64,000 nucleotides of DNA. Origin: Algoriphagus litoralis (lineage in GTDB: Bacteria; Bacteroidota; Bacteroidia; Cytophagales; Cyclobacteriaceae). The stretch spans positions 186,001-250,000 of the forward strand of contig NZ_QGOL01000006.1 in the NCBI RefSeq assembly GCF_003259255.1. Reading direction: 5' to 3'. Of the stretch, positions 1 through 8,914 are shown piece after piece; within the stretch, counting starts at the first letter, position 1; every line of letters begins with the position of its first letter. Below the pieces are notes generated by a model. The model ran no database searches, was not told where the DNA came from, and saw only the letters and a program-made list of their open reading frames with translations. A program made the position numbers and the translations under genes.

Positions 1-337
1 GGTCTTTTTCAGAGAGCAGGTTTAAAATATCGGCTCCATCATCGGAGTCCATCAATTCTATCCAGGCTGCGATTTCGGAGTTTTCTATTTCCCGGAGCAC
101 CTTTACCAGCGATACCTCATCCAGTTCGATCAGGATGTCTGCTGCAAGTTGATTATCCAATAGGCGTAAGACATACACAGACTCCTGCATGCTAAGCTCA
201 TCGAGAATAGCTGCAATGTCAGCGACGTTTACACCATCAAGGGAGTCTCTGATAAAGTCAACATCTTCCTGCTCGATCCCCAACTGGAGACTTTCCAGGT
301 ATTCTTTGGATAGTTCAAATTGCTTAATTGCCTCCAC
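1..337 (-). CDS. mgtE: Magnesium transporter MgtE, N-terminal part (cut by window edge)
   Basis: Reading leftward from a GTG at 337-335, an open frame runs off the window. It encodes an acidic helical segment of about 112 residues that resembles the cytoplasmic MgtE_N superhelix, the part that senses intracellular Mg2+ and gates the membrane channel. The CBS and membrane domains lie outside the window. An in-frame TGA lies 21 bases upstream and no ATG falls between, so the GTG start is well constrained. The start overlaps the end of rsmA by 14 bases, which implies translational coupling. The rsmA-mgtE pairing recurs in Bacteroidota. The family call rests on this N-terminal piece and the neighbour. 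Confidence 0.8.
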   Translation of the reverse strand, partial: MEAIKQFELSKEYLESLQLGIEQEDVDFIRDSLDGVNVADIAAILDELSMQESVYVLRLLDNQLAADILIELDEVSLVKVLREIENSEIAAWIELMDSDDGADILNLLSEKD

Positions 338-1109
338 GTCCTTTTTCGATTTGTTGGGTCAAAAACACAAAATCCGCTACATCCAATTGCTCCGCACGCT
401 TATCCAAAATCGGGTTTGATTTGAAATCCTCTGTAAACTCAAAAGACTTCAGCGCATTTCTGAGGGTTTTTCTGCGCGTACTGAATCCTCCTTTGACCAC
501 TTTGAAAAATAGCTTTTCATCGCAATCTAGTTTTTCTACTGCATTCCTTGTCAGCCGAATTACTCCTGAGTTGACCTTGGGAGGCGGGTTAAACACGCCA
601 GGAGGCACTGTAAACAGGTATTCGATATCATACCAAGCCTGAAGCAATACTGAGAGGATTCCATAATCCTTGTTTCCTTTGGGTGAAGCTATTCTTTGGG
701 CAACCTCCTTTTGAAGCATGCACACGACCTCAGTTACCCGATCTTTTTCTTCAAGTACTTTGAAGAAAATCTGGGAAGAAATATTGTATGGAAAATTCCC
801 AGCTATAGAATACTTGTCTGGAAGCACTCGCGAGGCATCGTATTTCAAATAATCCCCTTCAATGATCCGCTCCCCTAGTTCTGGATATTTCTTTTGCAGG
901 TAAGCTATACTTTCCCTGTCAATTTCAATGAGATAAAGCTCCTGGGGATTTCTCAACAGGAAATCAGTCAGAACCCCCATTCCGGGGCCGATTTCAAGCA
1001 CTTTATCCACTCCATCATGACCTTTGACTGCCTGGGCGATTCGCTCGGCAATGCTCAAATCAGTCAGGAAATGCTGTCCAAGATGCTTTTTAGGTTTGAC
1101 TTTTTCCAT
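324..1109 (-). CDS. rsmA: 16S rRNA (adenine1518-N6/adenine1519-N6)-dimethyltransferase RsmA/KsgA
   Basis: This enzyme dimethylates two adjacent adenines in the 3'-terminal hairpin of 16S rRNA late in small-subunit assembly, using S-adenosylmethionine. The 261-residue protein opens with the family signature KKHLGQHFL. It has the SAM-binding glycine loop at about residues 38-46 (VLEIGPGMG) and the NFPYNIS catalytic motif beginning at residue 105. I chose the ATG at 1109 because it gives the usual family length; a 41-codon upstream extension of the frame shows no family similarity. The gene is divergent from pdxA, with 105 bases between the starts, and is followed by overlapping mgtE. Confidence 0.95.
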   Translation of the reverse strand: MEKVKPKKHLGQHFLTDLSIAERIAQAVKGHDGVDKVLEIGPGMGVLTDFLLRNPQELYLIEIDRESIAYLQKKYPELGERIIEGDYLKYDASRVLPDKYSIAGNFPYNISSQIFFKVLEEKDRVTEVVCMLQKEVAQRIASPKGNKDYGILSVLLQAWYDIEYLFTVPPGVFNPPPKVNSGVIRLTRNAVEKLDCDEKLFFKVVKGGFSTRRKTLRNALKSFEFTEDFKSNPILDKRAEQLDVADFVFLTQQIEKGRGGN

Positions 1110-1214
1110 CCTTTGGCTGAGATAAATTTTTATAACTTGCGAACCTAAAATTAAGGGAATATTCCTAAAGGTTCGGGAAATTTGTCCTGTCCTTCCAATC
1201 CAGTAGACCAAAAT

Positions 1215-2237
1215 ATGAACGCCAAAAAACAAAAACCTATCATAGGAATCAGTATCGGAGACATCAACGGTATCGGTGTAGAAGTAACCCTTAAAGCTCT
1301 GGCAGACAGTAGAGTCTATAAGTCATTCACTCCGGTGATCTATGGTCATGGTAAGGTGATCACTTTCTACCGAAAGCTGATGAGTTTGGAGGATTTTAAT
1401 TTTACCCAAATCCGTACTTTGGATGAAATCCAACACCGCAAGATCAATGTGATCAATGTGATGGAGGAATCGCCTGAGGTCATCCCAGGAGTAGAAACAA
1501 CTGAGGCAGCAAAAATGGCCCTGGAGGCGCTCAAGGCAGCAGTAGCTGATCTGAAAGACCGCAAAATACAAGCCTTGGTCACTGCACCTTTGAATAAAAA
1601 TAACCTGAACACAGCCGATTTTCATTTTATAGGACATACGGAATTCATCACGGATTTTGTGGGAGCAAAAGAAAGCCTGATGATGATGGTGGACGAATCA
1701 CTCCGCGTCGCTATGGTCACAGGACATGTGCCATTGGCAAAAGTACCACAGACAGTCACAAAGGAGCGAATTCAGAAAAAAGCCACGATTTTTTTAACCA
1801 GCCTTGAGAAAGATTTCGGGATCAGCAAGCCGAAAATTGCGATTCTAGGTCTGAATCCACATGCTGGAGAAGATGGCCTTTTGGGTGAAGAAGAGGAGAA
1901 AATCATCAAGCCAGCCATCAAAGAGCTGAAAGACCAAAACAAATATGTCTTCGGACCTTATCCTGCCGATGGCTTTTTTGGCATGATGCACCAGACCAAG
2001 TTTGATGGGGTACTTGCCATGTATCATGACCAGGGATTGATACCGTTTAAGTCGATCGCATTCAGCTCAGGAGTCAACTTCACTGCCGGACTGCCAGTCA
2101 TTCGTACCTCACCAGATCATGGTACTGCGTATAATATTGCAGGAAAAAATATCGCAGATGAGGGTTCAATGCGTGCGGCACTGATGCTTGCCTCGGACAT
2201 CATCCAGCAGCATGAAGCTGGAGAAGATACAGAATAA
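1215..2237 (+). CDS. pdxA: 4-hydroxythreonine-4-phosphate dehydrogenase PdxA
   Basis: PdxA oxidises 4-phosphohydroxy-L-threonine in the DXP-dependent branch of pyridoxal phosphate synthesis, with NAD and a divalent metal. The 340-residue protein carries GDINGIG near residues 15-21, a FIGHTEF segment, the metal-binding HDQGLIPFK segment and the C-terminal RTSPDHGTAY signature, all diagnostic for PdxA. The ATG at 1215 was preferred over an in-frame ATG 33 bases earlier because the protein aligns from IIGISIGD and the earlier 11 residues look non-coding. It is the first gene of the pdxA-DUF177-rpmF-fabH set that is syntenic across many Bacteroidota. Confidence 0.95.
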   Translation: MNAKKQKPIIGISIGDINGIGVEVTLKALADSRVYKSFTPVIYGHGKVITFYRKLMSLEDFNFTQIRTLDEIQHRKINVINVMEESPEVIPGVETTEAAKMALEALKAAVADLKDRKIQALVTAPLNKNNLNTADFHFIGHTEFITDFVGAKESLMMMVDESLRVAMVTGHVPLAKVPQTVTKERIQKKATIFLTSLEKDFGISKPKIAILGLNPHAGEDGLLGEEEEKIIKPAIKELKDQNKYVFGPYPADGFFGMMHQTKFDGVLAMYHDQGLIPFKSIAFSSGVNFTAGLPVIRTSPDHGTAYNIAGKNIADEGSMRAALMLASDIIQQHEAGEDTE

Positions 2238-2313
2238 GCTAATTTTAAGAAGAAAAATGAATGAGAACCAAATATAATTTCAGGTTCTGTTTTAGCTATT
2301 TTAAAATAATACC

Positions 2314-2321
2314 TACATTTG
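2314..2321 (+). promoter_or_regulatory. Candidate -7 element for DUF177-rpmF
   Basis: TACATTTG matches the Bacteroidota -7 consensus TAnnTTTG exactly, 25 bases upstream of the DUF177 GTG start. No clean TTG -33 element is visible about 20 bases further upstream. A GGGAGGA ribosome-binding-like stretch sits at 2334-2340. Confidence 0.5.
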
Positions 2322-2346
2322 CGGTCTTAAATCGGGAGGACAAATC

Positions 2347-2916
2347 GTGAAATTCTGGAAAACCTTTGATATTGAAGTAATTAAGTTCAAAGAAGGAAGG
2401 CACGAAATTGACTTCGAAATTGGAGATCGATTCTTCCAAAACTTCGAAGACAACGAAATCGTCGAGAAGGGCAACTTGGCTGTACGGGCCATTTTGGACA
2501 AAGGAGCGAATGTAATTGAAGTCAATTTTCACATAAAAGGGACTGTACAATTAACCTGCGACCGAAGCTTGGAAGTATTTGATCATCCTTTGGATTTTTC
2601 CGAAAAGATGATTTATAAGTACGGATCCGAGGAAAAAGAAATTGATGAGGACGTCTTCATGATCACACGGGATACTCCAGTGATCAATGTTGCGCAATTG
2701 ATCTACGAATTCATTCTACTGGCTCTTCCCCTGAAAAAGATCCACCCTGACCATCGAAATGAATTGGATGACGAGGAATTGGAAGCTGAAGGAGGATATG
2801 TCTACATCGATGATGAATTGGATGCTGAAGCGGATAATCCTGAGTCACATGAAGAAGAAACAAAACCTATCGATCCACGGTGGGAACAATTAATGAAACT
2901 TAAAAACAAAGAATAA
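2347..2916 (+). CDS. DUF177 (YceD family) protein
   Basis: This 189-residue cytosolic protein belongs to the YceD/DUF177 family, whose genes sit upstream of rpmF in most bacteria and are thought to assist large-subunit or 23S rRNA biogenesis. The exact role in this phylum is not established. The conserved central segment with a single Cys-Asp-Arg (TCDRSLE) and the acidic C-terminal tail (many Asp/Glu between residues 135 and 175) fit the family. The GTG start at 2347 is supported by a strong purine-rich ribosome-binding-like stretch six bases upstream. It lies 18 bases before rpmF and is probably cotranscribed with it. Confidence 0.85.
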   Translation: MKFWKTFDIEVIKFKEGRHEIDFEIGDRFFQNFEDNEIVEKGNLAVRAILDKGANVIEVNFHIKGTVQLTCDRSLEVFDHPLDFSEKMIYKYGSEEKEIDEDVFMITRDTPVINVAQLIYEFILLALPLKKIHPDHRNELDDEELEAEGGYVYIDDELDAEADNPESHEEETKPIDPRWEQLMKLKNKE

Positions 2917-2934
2917 TCATAAACCACGCATAAA

Positions 2935-3126
2935 ATGGCACATCCTAAACGAAAAATTTCGAAAACCAGAAGAGATAAAAGAAGAACTCATTATAAACTG
3001 GAAGCTCCGGGAATGGCAAAATGTCCAACTACCGGCGAAATGCACTTGCCACACAGAGCTTTTTGGCTTGAAGGCAAATTGTACTACAAAGGACAAGTAA
3101 TCATCGAGAAAGAAGTTAGAGCTTAA
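2935..3126 (+). CDS. rpmF: 50S ribosomal protein L32
   Basis: The 63-residue basic protein begins [17 protein letters not shown], the characteristic N-terminus of bacterial L32, a component of the large ribosomal subunit. The C-terminal half keeps the Tyr/Lys pattern of the family. The Zn-ribbon cysteines are incomplete: there is one Cys (KCPTTGE) but no canonical four-Cys zinc site, so this looks like a zinc-independent form. It directly follows the DUF177 gene, and a strong terminator hairpin follows. Confidence 0.95.
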   Translation: MAHPKRKISKTRRDKRRTHYKLEAPGMAKCPTTGEMHLPHRAFWLEGKLYYKGQVIIEKEVRA

Positions 3127-3149
3127 TTCTAGCCTCCGATACATTTATT

Positions 3150-3185
3150 AAAATCCATTCCTTCAAAGGAATGGATTTTTTATTT
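3150..3185 (+). terminator. Rho-independent terminator after rpmF
   Basis: A perfect 14-base inverted repeat (AAAATCCATTCCTT at 3150-3163, complement at 3166-3179) is followed by a T-run. It ends the DUF177-rpmF unit before the separate fabH promoter. Confidence 0.85.
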
Positions 3186-3242
3186 CCCAAAACTGAAAGA
3201 AGCTGACTTGCAGTGACTTGGATCGCAGATTGTTTCTTGGTT

Positions 3243-3273
3243 TTGGTGGACACAAGGCATTGTGCTATTTTTG
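3243..3273 (+). promoter_or_regulatory. Bacteroidota-type promoter for fabH-efp-accBC
   Basis: TTG at 3243-3245 and TATTTTTG at 3266-3273 are separated by exactly 20 bases, matching the TTG-N19/21-TAnnTTTG promoter consensus of Bacteroidota. The predicted transcription start near 3280 leaves about 75 bases of 5' leader before fabH. Its position after the rpmF terminator suggests that lipid-synthesis genes are transcribed apart from rpmF. Confidence 0.65.
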
Positions 3274-3356
3274 GCTTTTCTTAGGATTTTCCGAGAAAAA
3301 TATAAACCCAGTATGAGGTCTTTATCCACTTAAATTCCTCTATCAAATCTACAAGA

Positions 3357-4358
3357 ATGGATAAAATCAGAGCCAAAATCACCGGAATCCAAGGTTATGT
3401 TCCGGAGTATAGATTGACAAATGCAGAACTTGAAAAACTTGTAGAGACCAATGACGAGTGGATCACTTCCCGAACAGGCATCAAGGAGCGAAGAATCCTG
3501 AAAGGCGAAAATCAGGGTACTTCTGTCATGGCAGTCGAGGCGGTAAAAGGGCTATTGGAAAAAACCAATACCGATCCCCTGGATATCGAAATGATCATCT
3601 GTGCTACAGTTACGCCTGATCTACCTTTTCCTGCTACAGCCAATATCATTGCCGATAAAGTCGGAGCCAAAAAAAGCTTCAGCTTTGATGTTGCAGCTGC
3701 CTGTTCTGGCTTTTTATATGCACTTCAGGTTGGTTCTCAATTTATTCAGTCTGGTACTCACAAGAAAGTAATCATCGTCGGAGCAGATAAGATGTCTGCA
3801 ATCGTCGACTACCAAGACCGAACGACCTGTATTCTTTTTGGCGACGGAGCTGGTGCAGTATTGCTTGAAGCCACTACCGAAGAAGAAGGTGTAATCGACG
3901 CTATCTTGAAATCAGACGGTTCGGGTGAGCCTTACCTCCACATGAAAGCAGGAGGTAGCCGTCGTCCTGCCACTCCGGAATCTGTGGCTGCCCGTGAGCA
4001 TTTTGCCTATCAGGAGGGTGCATCCGTTTTCAAATTTGCGGTGACAAACATGGCTGACGTCAGTGCTGAAGTCATGGAAAGAAATGGCCTGAAAGGCGAA
4101 GATGTTGCTTGGCTGGTGCCTCACCAAGCCAACAAGCGAATCATCGATGCCACTGCAAACCGAATGGGCATCGGACCTGAAAAAGTCATGATGAACATCG
4201 AGCGGTATGGAAATACTACTGCAGCCACCATTCCTCTTTGTCTCTGGGAATATGAAAGCCAACTGAAAAAAGGTGATAACCTCATCTTGGCGGCATTTGG
4301 AGGGGGATTTACATGGGGATCGATCTATCTCAAATGGGCTTACGATCCAAAAAATTAA
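3357..4358 (+). CDS. fabH: Beta-ketoacyl-ACP synthase III FabH
   Basis: FabH condenses acetyl-CoA or a branched acyl-CoA with malonyl-ACP to start fatty acid synthesis. The 333-residue thiolase-fold protein keeps the full catalytic triad: Cys116 (AAACSGF), His256 (VPHQANKR) and Asn286 ([12 protein letters not shown]). The [10 protein letters not shown] segment near residue 40 is the usual CoA-site signature. The ATG at 3357 gives the standard length. It lies in the conserved run rpmF-fabH-efp-accB-accC; plsX, which many bacteria keep between rpmF and fabH, is absent here. Branched-chain primers are likely in this phylum, but that is an inference. Confidence 0.96.
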   Translation: MDKIRAKITGIQGYVPEYRLTNAELEKLVETNDEWITSRTGIKERRILKGENQGTSVMAVEAVKGLLEKTNTDPLDIEMIICATVTPDLPFPATANIIADKVGAKKSFSFDVAAACSGFLYALQVGSQFIQSGTHKKVIIVGADKMSAIVDYQDRTTCILFGDGAGAVLLEATTEEEGVIDAILKSDGSGEPYLHMKAGGSRRPATPESVAAREHFAYQEGASVFKFAVTNMADVSAEVMERNGLKGEDVAWLVPHQANKRIIDATANRMGIGPEKVMMNIERYGNTTAATIPLCLWEYESQLKKGDNLILAAFGGGFTWGSIYLKWAYDPKN

Positions 4359-4385
4359 AACTCAAAATTCAATCAAATATCACTT

Positions 4386-4949
4386 ATGGCAAGTACTGCA
4401 GATTTTAAGAATGGACTCTGTCTGGAAATGAATAACGATATCTATTCCATCGTAGAATTCCAGCACGTAAAACCAGGAAAAGGAGCAGCTTTCGTCCGAA
4501 CAAAATTAAAAAGTCTGAGAACAGGGAAAACTTTGGACAAAACCTTCAACGCAGGAGAGAAAGTCACCACAGCGCGGGTTGAAAAACGTCCCTTTCAGTT
4601 TTTATATGCCGACGAGATGGGATATAATTTCATGAACACAGAAACTTTTGAGCAAATCTCTTTGGAAGAGCGATTGATCGAAAGACCAAAGCTCCTGAAA
4701 GACGGTCAAAACGTCGACATTCTTGTTCATGATGAAACTGAGACTCCCCTTTCGGTAGAATTGCCTCCTTTTGTAGAGCTGATGATCACTTATACTGAGC
4801 CCGGAATCAAAGGAGATACGGCCACCAATGCATTAAAACCTGCCATTCTTGAAACCGGTGCTACAGTTATGGTGCCTCTATTTGTAGAGCAGGACATCAT
4901 GATCAAGGTGGATACCCGGGATGGATCCTATTCCGAAAGAGTAAAATAA
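4386..4949 (+). CDS. efp: Elongation factor P
   Basis: EF-P binds ribosomes stalled at polyproline stretches and promotes peptide-bond formation. The 187-residue protein has the three-domain EF-P layout. Domain I carries the tip loop with the PGKG motif and Lys32, equivalent to the lysine that E. coli modifies with beta-lysine. No modification gene (epmA, epmB, earP or ymfI type) is visible in this window. The gene sits 27 bases after fabH, and a good terminator hairpin follows it. Confidence 0.96.
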   Translation: MASTADFKNGLCLEMNNDIYSIVEFQHVKPGKGAAFVRTKLKSLRTGKTLDKTFNAGEKVTTARVEKRPFQFLYADEMGYNFMNTETFEQISLEERLIERPKLLKDGQNVDILVHDETETPLSVELPPFVELMITYTEPGIKGDTATNALKPAILETGATVMVPLFVEQDIMIKVDTRDGSYSERVK

Positions 4950-4959
4950 CTTGTAATTG

Positions 4960-4995
4960 GCTGTGTGATTTCTTTAAATTACACAGCTTTATTGT
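4960..4995 (+). terminator. Terminator after efp
   Basis: GCTGTGTGATTT at 4960-4971 pairs with AAATTACACAGC at 4976-4987 (12 pairs with one G-T, loop CTTT), followed by a T-rich stretch. It may separate fabH-efp from accBC or allow partial read-through. Confidence 0.7.
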
Positions 4996-5046
4996 TTTTA
5001 AACACATCGAGAAATGTCTCGGCACATTTCAACTAACTAAAACCCT

Positions 5047-5520
5047 ATGAAAGCTAAAGAGATCCAGGAATTGATCGATTACATCTCCAATTCCGGCCTT
5101 GCAGAGGTCAAAATCAAAACTGAGGAATTCGAACTTTCCATAAAAAAATATGCTGAGTCTGCGCAAATTGTACACGCGCCTGCTCCGGCAGCTCCTGCCC
5201 CAGTTGCAGCGCCGGCTCCTGTAGCGGCAGCTCCAGCTCCTGCGGCTGCTCCTGCCCCGGCAGCTACCCCTTCCAATTTGGTAGAGATTAAGTCCCCAAT
5301 GATCGGGACATTTTACTTGACACCTAACCCTGATTCAGCTCCATTTGCCACAGAGGGCTCCTCTATCAAGGCTGGGCAGACCGTTTGTATCATTGAAGCT
5401 ATGAAGCTTTTCAACGAAATCGAATCAGAGGTATCAGGCAAAATAGTCAAAATCCTTGTCGCCAATGCTACTCCTGTAGAATACGATCAGCCTTTGTTCC
5501 TAGTAGACCCGGCTGGTTGA
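5047..5520 (+). CDS. accB: Biotin carboxyl carrier protein of acetyl-CoA carboxylase
   Basis: BCCP carries the biotin that shuttles CO2 between biotin carboxylase and carboxyltransferase in the first step of fatty acid synthesis. The 157-residue protein has an N-terminal helical region, an Ala/Pro-rich flexible linker at about residues 43-74, and a C-terminal biotinyl domain with the EAMKL motif, in which Lys120 is biotinylated. The linker DNA is a GC-rich repeat of GCTCCTGC-like codons. It is adjacent to accC, the normal arrangement. Confidence 0.96.
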   Translation: MKAKEIQELIDYISNSGLAEVKIKTEEFELSIKKYAESAQIVHAPAPAAPAPVAAPAPVAAAPAPAAAPAPAATPSNLVEIKSPMIGTFYLTPNPDSAPFATEGSSIKAGQTVCIIEAMKLFNEIESEVSGKIVKILVANATPVEYDQPLFLVDPAG

Positions 5521-5545
5521 TTTTTTCACTTAACCAAATTAGACC

Positions 5546-6895
5546 GTGTTTAAAAAAATATTGATAGCTAACCGTGGAGAAATTGCGCTCCGGATCATCC
5601 GTACCTGCAAGGAAATGGGGATCAAAACGGTTGCAGTATATTCTACTGCCGATAAGGACAGTTTACATGTCAGATTTGCTGATGAGGCAGTCTGCATTGG
5701 ACCTGCACCTAGCAGGGAATCCTACCTGAATATCCCGAGAATCATTGCAGCAGCTGAAATCACCAATGCGGATGCGATACATCCAGGGTATGGTTTCCTA
5801 TCCGAGAATGCAGAATTCTCAAGAATTTGTGAAGAATATAACATCAAATTCATCGGCGCCTCCCCAGACATGATCTCTAAAATGGGCGATAAGGCTACTG
5901 CCAAAGCTACCATGAAAGCTGCTGGAGTGCCTACCATCCCAGGATCAGAAGGTTTGATCGACACCATCGAACAAGGCTTAAAACTAGCCAATGAGATGGG
6001 CTATCCGATTATCCTCAAAGCTACCGCTGGTGGCGGTGGACGGGGCATGCGAATCGTCCGAGAAGACAAAGATTTCAAAAAAGCTTGGGATGATGCCAAG
6101 ATGGAATCTGGAGCAGCCTTTGGTAACGATGGGCTCTATCTCGAAAAATATGTAGAAGAGCCACGCCATATTGAGATTCAGATCATCGGAGACAAGACTG
6201 GTAAGGCCTGTCACCTATCCGAAAGAGATTGCTCGATACAACGGCGTCACCAGAAACTGGTCGAGGAAACGCCCTCCCCATTCATTACTGATGAACTCCG
6301 TGATGCCATGGGCAAAGCGGCAATTAAAGGAGCCGAAGCAATCGGATACGAAGGTGCCGGAACGATCGAGTTTCTCGTGGATAAAGACCGCAACTTCTAC
6401 TTCATGGAAATGAATACCCGAATCCAGGTTGAGCATCCGATTACGGAAGAGGTGACAGATTTTGATCTGATCAAAGAGCAAATCAAAGTGGCTGCCGGCG
6501 AAACGATCTCGGGCCGAAACTACTACCCAAAGTTGTTTGCCATGGAGTGTAGAATAAATGCCGAGGACGTAGCTCATGGATTCAGACCAAGCCCAGGGAA
6601 AATACTGAATTTGCACATTCCGGGAGGACGAGGCGTAAGGGTGGACTCTCACGTTTATGCTGGATATGTGATTCCTCCAAATTACGACTCCATGATTGCA
6701 AAGCTCATCGTGAGTGGTCAGTCAAGAGAAGAAGTAATTGTGAGAATGAAGCGGGCCTTGGAAGAGTTTGTGATCGATGGAATAAAGACCACGATTCCTT
6801 TCCACATTGCATTATTGGAGAATGAGCAGTTCAAAGAAGGAAACTTCACCACGAAATTTCTTGAAACGTTTGACTTCTCTGTCGTAAGGCATTGA
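5546..6895 (+). CDS. accC: Acetyl-CoA carboxylase biotin carboxylase subunit
   Basis: Biotin carboxylase uses ATP and bicarbonate to carboxylate the biotin on AccB. The 449-residue protein shows the preATP-grasp start ([16 protein letters not shown]), the glycine-rich ATP loop at about residues 161-168 (AGGGGRGM), the catalytic segment [15 protein letters not shown] and the C-terminal biotin-carboxylase domain. It starts with GTG at 5546, 25 bases after accB, and no ATG at the conserved N-terminus is available. The carboxyltransferase subunits are not in this window. Confidence 0.96.
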   Translation: MFKKILIANRGEIALRIIRTCKEMGIKTVAVYSTADKDSLHVRFADEAVCIGPAPSRESYLNIPRIIAAAEITNADAIHPGYGFLSENAEFSRICEEYNIKFIGASPDMISKMGDKATAKATMKAAGVPTIPGSEGLIDTIEQGLKLANEMGYPIILKATAGGGGRGMRIVREDKDFKKAWDDAKMESGAAFGNDGLYLEKYVEEPRHIEIQIIGDKTGKACHLSERDCSIQRRHQKLVEETPSPFITDELRDAMGKAAIKGAEAIGYEGAGTIEFLVDKDRNFYFMEMNTRIQVEHPITEEVTDFDLIKEQIKVAAGETISGRNYYPKLFAMECRINAEDVAHGFRPSPGKILNLHIPGGRGVRVDSHVYAGYVIPPNYDSMIAKLIVSGQSREEVIVRMKRALEEFVIDGIKTTIPFHIALLENEQFKEGNFTTKFLETFDFSVVRH

Positions 6896-6913
6896 TTTAA
6901 AGAATTTACAAAG

Positions 6914-6945
6914 AAAAAGCCGCTCCGAAGAGCGGCTTTTTCTTT
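6914..6945. terminator. Bidirectional terminator between accC and the macroglobulin-like gene
   Basis: AAAAAGCCGCTC (6914-6925), loop CGAA, then GAGCGGCTTTT (6930-6940) with A- and T-runs on both sides. It can serve both converging transcripts. Confidence 0.85.
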
Positions 6946-6997
6946 TTCAATCCACCTGAACTCAAGTCTGATTTTAGTTGCTTTCCTCAAAATAACA

Positions 6998-8914
6998 TCA
7001 AGGATCTATCTGCACTCTTCTTTGGACTTTTTCGAAAGATGAGTTTCCAAAAACCCAGGCCTCGATCACCCATGTCCCTGCCGTATCAAATCTAATTTCA
7101 TGGGTGGGTGTTCTTCCCCGATAAAAAGACAGGCCTGAGTCTAGGTATTGGAGGGCGTTTCCACTGATCTGTTGGGTTGCTCTTCTGGTAAAATCCGGCC
7201 GTCTTGGCACACTCAAATCAGCCAGAAAGTAGCGATCCTTACCTAGGTTATTTTTAAGAAAAAACTCGTTGTTTTTGGTGTAAACTACAATCAAACCATC
7301 CCCAACAGCTTCCCCAAGATTGGTGGTTTCAACGGTTGATTTGTTGTAGTACAATTCAATCCGATCCACGCTGACTAGGTCCAAATTCCAAAATTCTTCC
7401 AGCGAAAGTACCTTGTAAAAATCCACTAAAACCAAGGGCTTTTTATTGAATTTGACTGCCTGATTGTCTGTATTGGCAATATACAATTCTTTGTAATCCT
7501 GAACCTTGGACTTCTTGAGTCTTACTTGAGGGACCACCTCTTTCAAAAAAGCCTCCAAGTCCCGAAACTCAAAGTAATCCTCAATATGATATACTTTGTC
7601 GGCCTCAAAGGGAGATTGAAGCGCCACTACTTCTTCAGCTATTTCAAAATTCTCCTTATACAATCGTCGGTTGACCAGTGGATCCAACAGGACATCCGGT
7701 AAAAAATAGGAGAAGCCGGATTTGCTTACCGCACTTTTAAAACGCTGATCCATGGCTATAGACCAAGGCTTGTAATCAAACATTGGACTGTAGTCTTTCA
7801 CCAGCAAAGGATCTTCTATTGGCTGATGCAAAGCTGTAATTAAATCAGGATCAGCAGTTTTGCTGGTGAGATTGATCCAGTTTGGGTGATTTAAAAGTGC
7901 GACAAAATCAGAAATCAAAGGATCTGAGAGCTCCTTTGCCATGACCAAGCCATCATGATATTGCTCCGAAAAGTCCACTAAATTTAAGTCTAACGCCTCT
8001 CCTACAGTACCTTTGGAAGTAATGGAAATCTCTCCCTGACTTTTAGCCGGAACTTGAACCCGATAGGTCCACAGCAATTTTCCTGAGGGATCAAGGACAG
8101 AAATATCGAATGAATTGAGTGCTTCGTACACTTGTCTATCCAGCTCAACCCGAGTCGAATCGACACCTAGCTCTTCTAAAATCATCCAATCGGTATGTGT
8201 GACTATTTTGAGGCCTTTTCCAGGCATTTCTTTGGTGACCAACGTAAAATCAGACGGATCCCAAAACCATTTTTGCGCTGAAATTTGAAAACTGGAATTC
8301 CTGTAGACAATGGTATATCCTGATTCAGGCTTTATGCTCGACAACGTTTTTTTAAGGGGAGGTACTGCCTCCAAAACTTCAAGAGTATTTCCCCTGGAAT
8401 CTTGAATTTCGATCACCTCAGCCCGATCAGAGGTATGAAATAGGCTGATGGAGGCATTTTCAAACGGGACTTTTTCCCAAAATAGGGCTGGATTTCCTTG
8501 GGCTCTTGGAGTTGTGGAATTTGCCACCAAAAACTCTCTTTTGGCTATGGGAAAGTCCTCAAAATTGGCCATCCATTTGGAATAAATCAGCAGGGAAAAA
8601 ACACCGGTGACACTATTCTCAGGGATAAAAAAATCACCATAAATCAGGTCTTCGCCAGTGAGCAGCATCTTCTCCTGGTGAATGGTATTCCCCTCGCCAT
8701 CCAAGACCTGAATGTAGGCCAACTTGCTGTATCGATAACTGCTGTGGTTTTTCAATAGTTTGGCTGCAAACCAAACCCTGTCACCCGAGAGGTATATATC
8801 CTGATCGGTGACGAGGACAAAATTTTCCAACTCTACTTCAGGCAGCTGTTGGTTCTGCCCGAAAGAATTAAAGTAAAAGAAAATTGAAAAGAAGAATGTT
8901 AGCGTAATTTTCAT
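6998..8914 (-). CDS. Secreted macroglobulin (MG2)-domain-like protein of a TonB receptor operon
   Basis: This 638-residue protein has a signal peptide (residues 1-19, ending NSFGQ). An N-terminal beta-sandwich region at about residues 25-130 has the pattern of alpha-2-macroglobulin MG2 domains (TDQDIYLSGDRVWFAA). The middle and C-terminal parts are not recognised, although a segment near residue 530 (GDGLIVVYTKN) resembles the plug-like tail seen in related Bacteroidota proteins. The start ATG overlaps the stop of the DUF4249 gene by four bases. The family is common in Bacteroidota and its function is unknown. I infer an envelope role with the neighbouring TonB receptor. Confidence 0.65.
   Translation of the reverse strand: MKITLTFFFSIFFYFNSFGQNQQLPEVELENFVLVTDQDIYLSGDRVWFAAKLLKNHSSYRYSKLAYIQVLDGEGNTIHQEKMLLTGEDLIYGDFFIPENSVTGVFSLLIYSKWMANFEDFPIAKREFLVANSTTPRAQGNPALFWEKVPFENASISLFHTSDRAEVIEIQDSRGNTLEVLEAVPPLKKTLSSIKPESGYTIVYRNSSFQISAQKWFWDPSDFTLVTKEMPGKGLKIVTHTDWMILEELGVDSTRVELDRQVYEALNSFDISVLDPSGKLLWTYRVQVPAKSQGEISITSKGTVGEALDLNLVDFSEQYHDGLVMAKELSDPLISDFVALLNHPNWINLTSKTADPDLITALHQPIEDPLLVKDYSPMFDYKPWSIAMDQRFKSAVSKSGFSYFLPDVLLDPLVNRRLYKENFEIAEEVVALQSPFEADKVYHIEDYFEFRDLEAFLKEVVPQVRLKKSKVQDYKELYIANTDNQAVKFNKKPLVLVDFYKVLSLEEFWNLDLVSVDRIELYYNKSTVETTNLGEAVGDGLIVVYTKNNEFFLKNNLGKDRYFLADLSVPRRPDFTRRATQQISGNALQYLDSGLSFYRGRTPTHEIRFDTAGTWVIEAWVFGNSSFEKVQRRVQIDP

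Noticed and set aside
3186..3356. Remnant of plsX between rpmF and fabH
   Set aside because: No reading frame or similarity was visible; the gap holds only the fabH promoter, and many Bacteroidota lack plsX at this position.
5079..5276. Ala/Gly-rich leftward reading frame
   Set aside because: It is the reverse shadow of the Ala/Pro-rich linker of accB and has no independent support.
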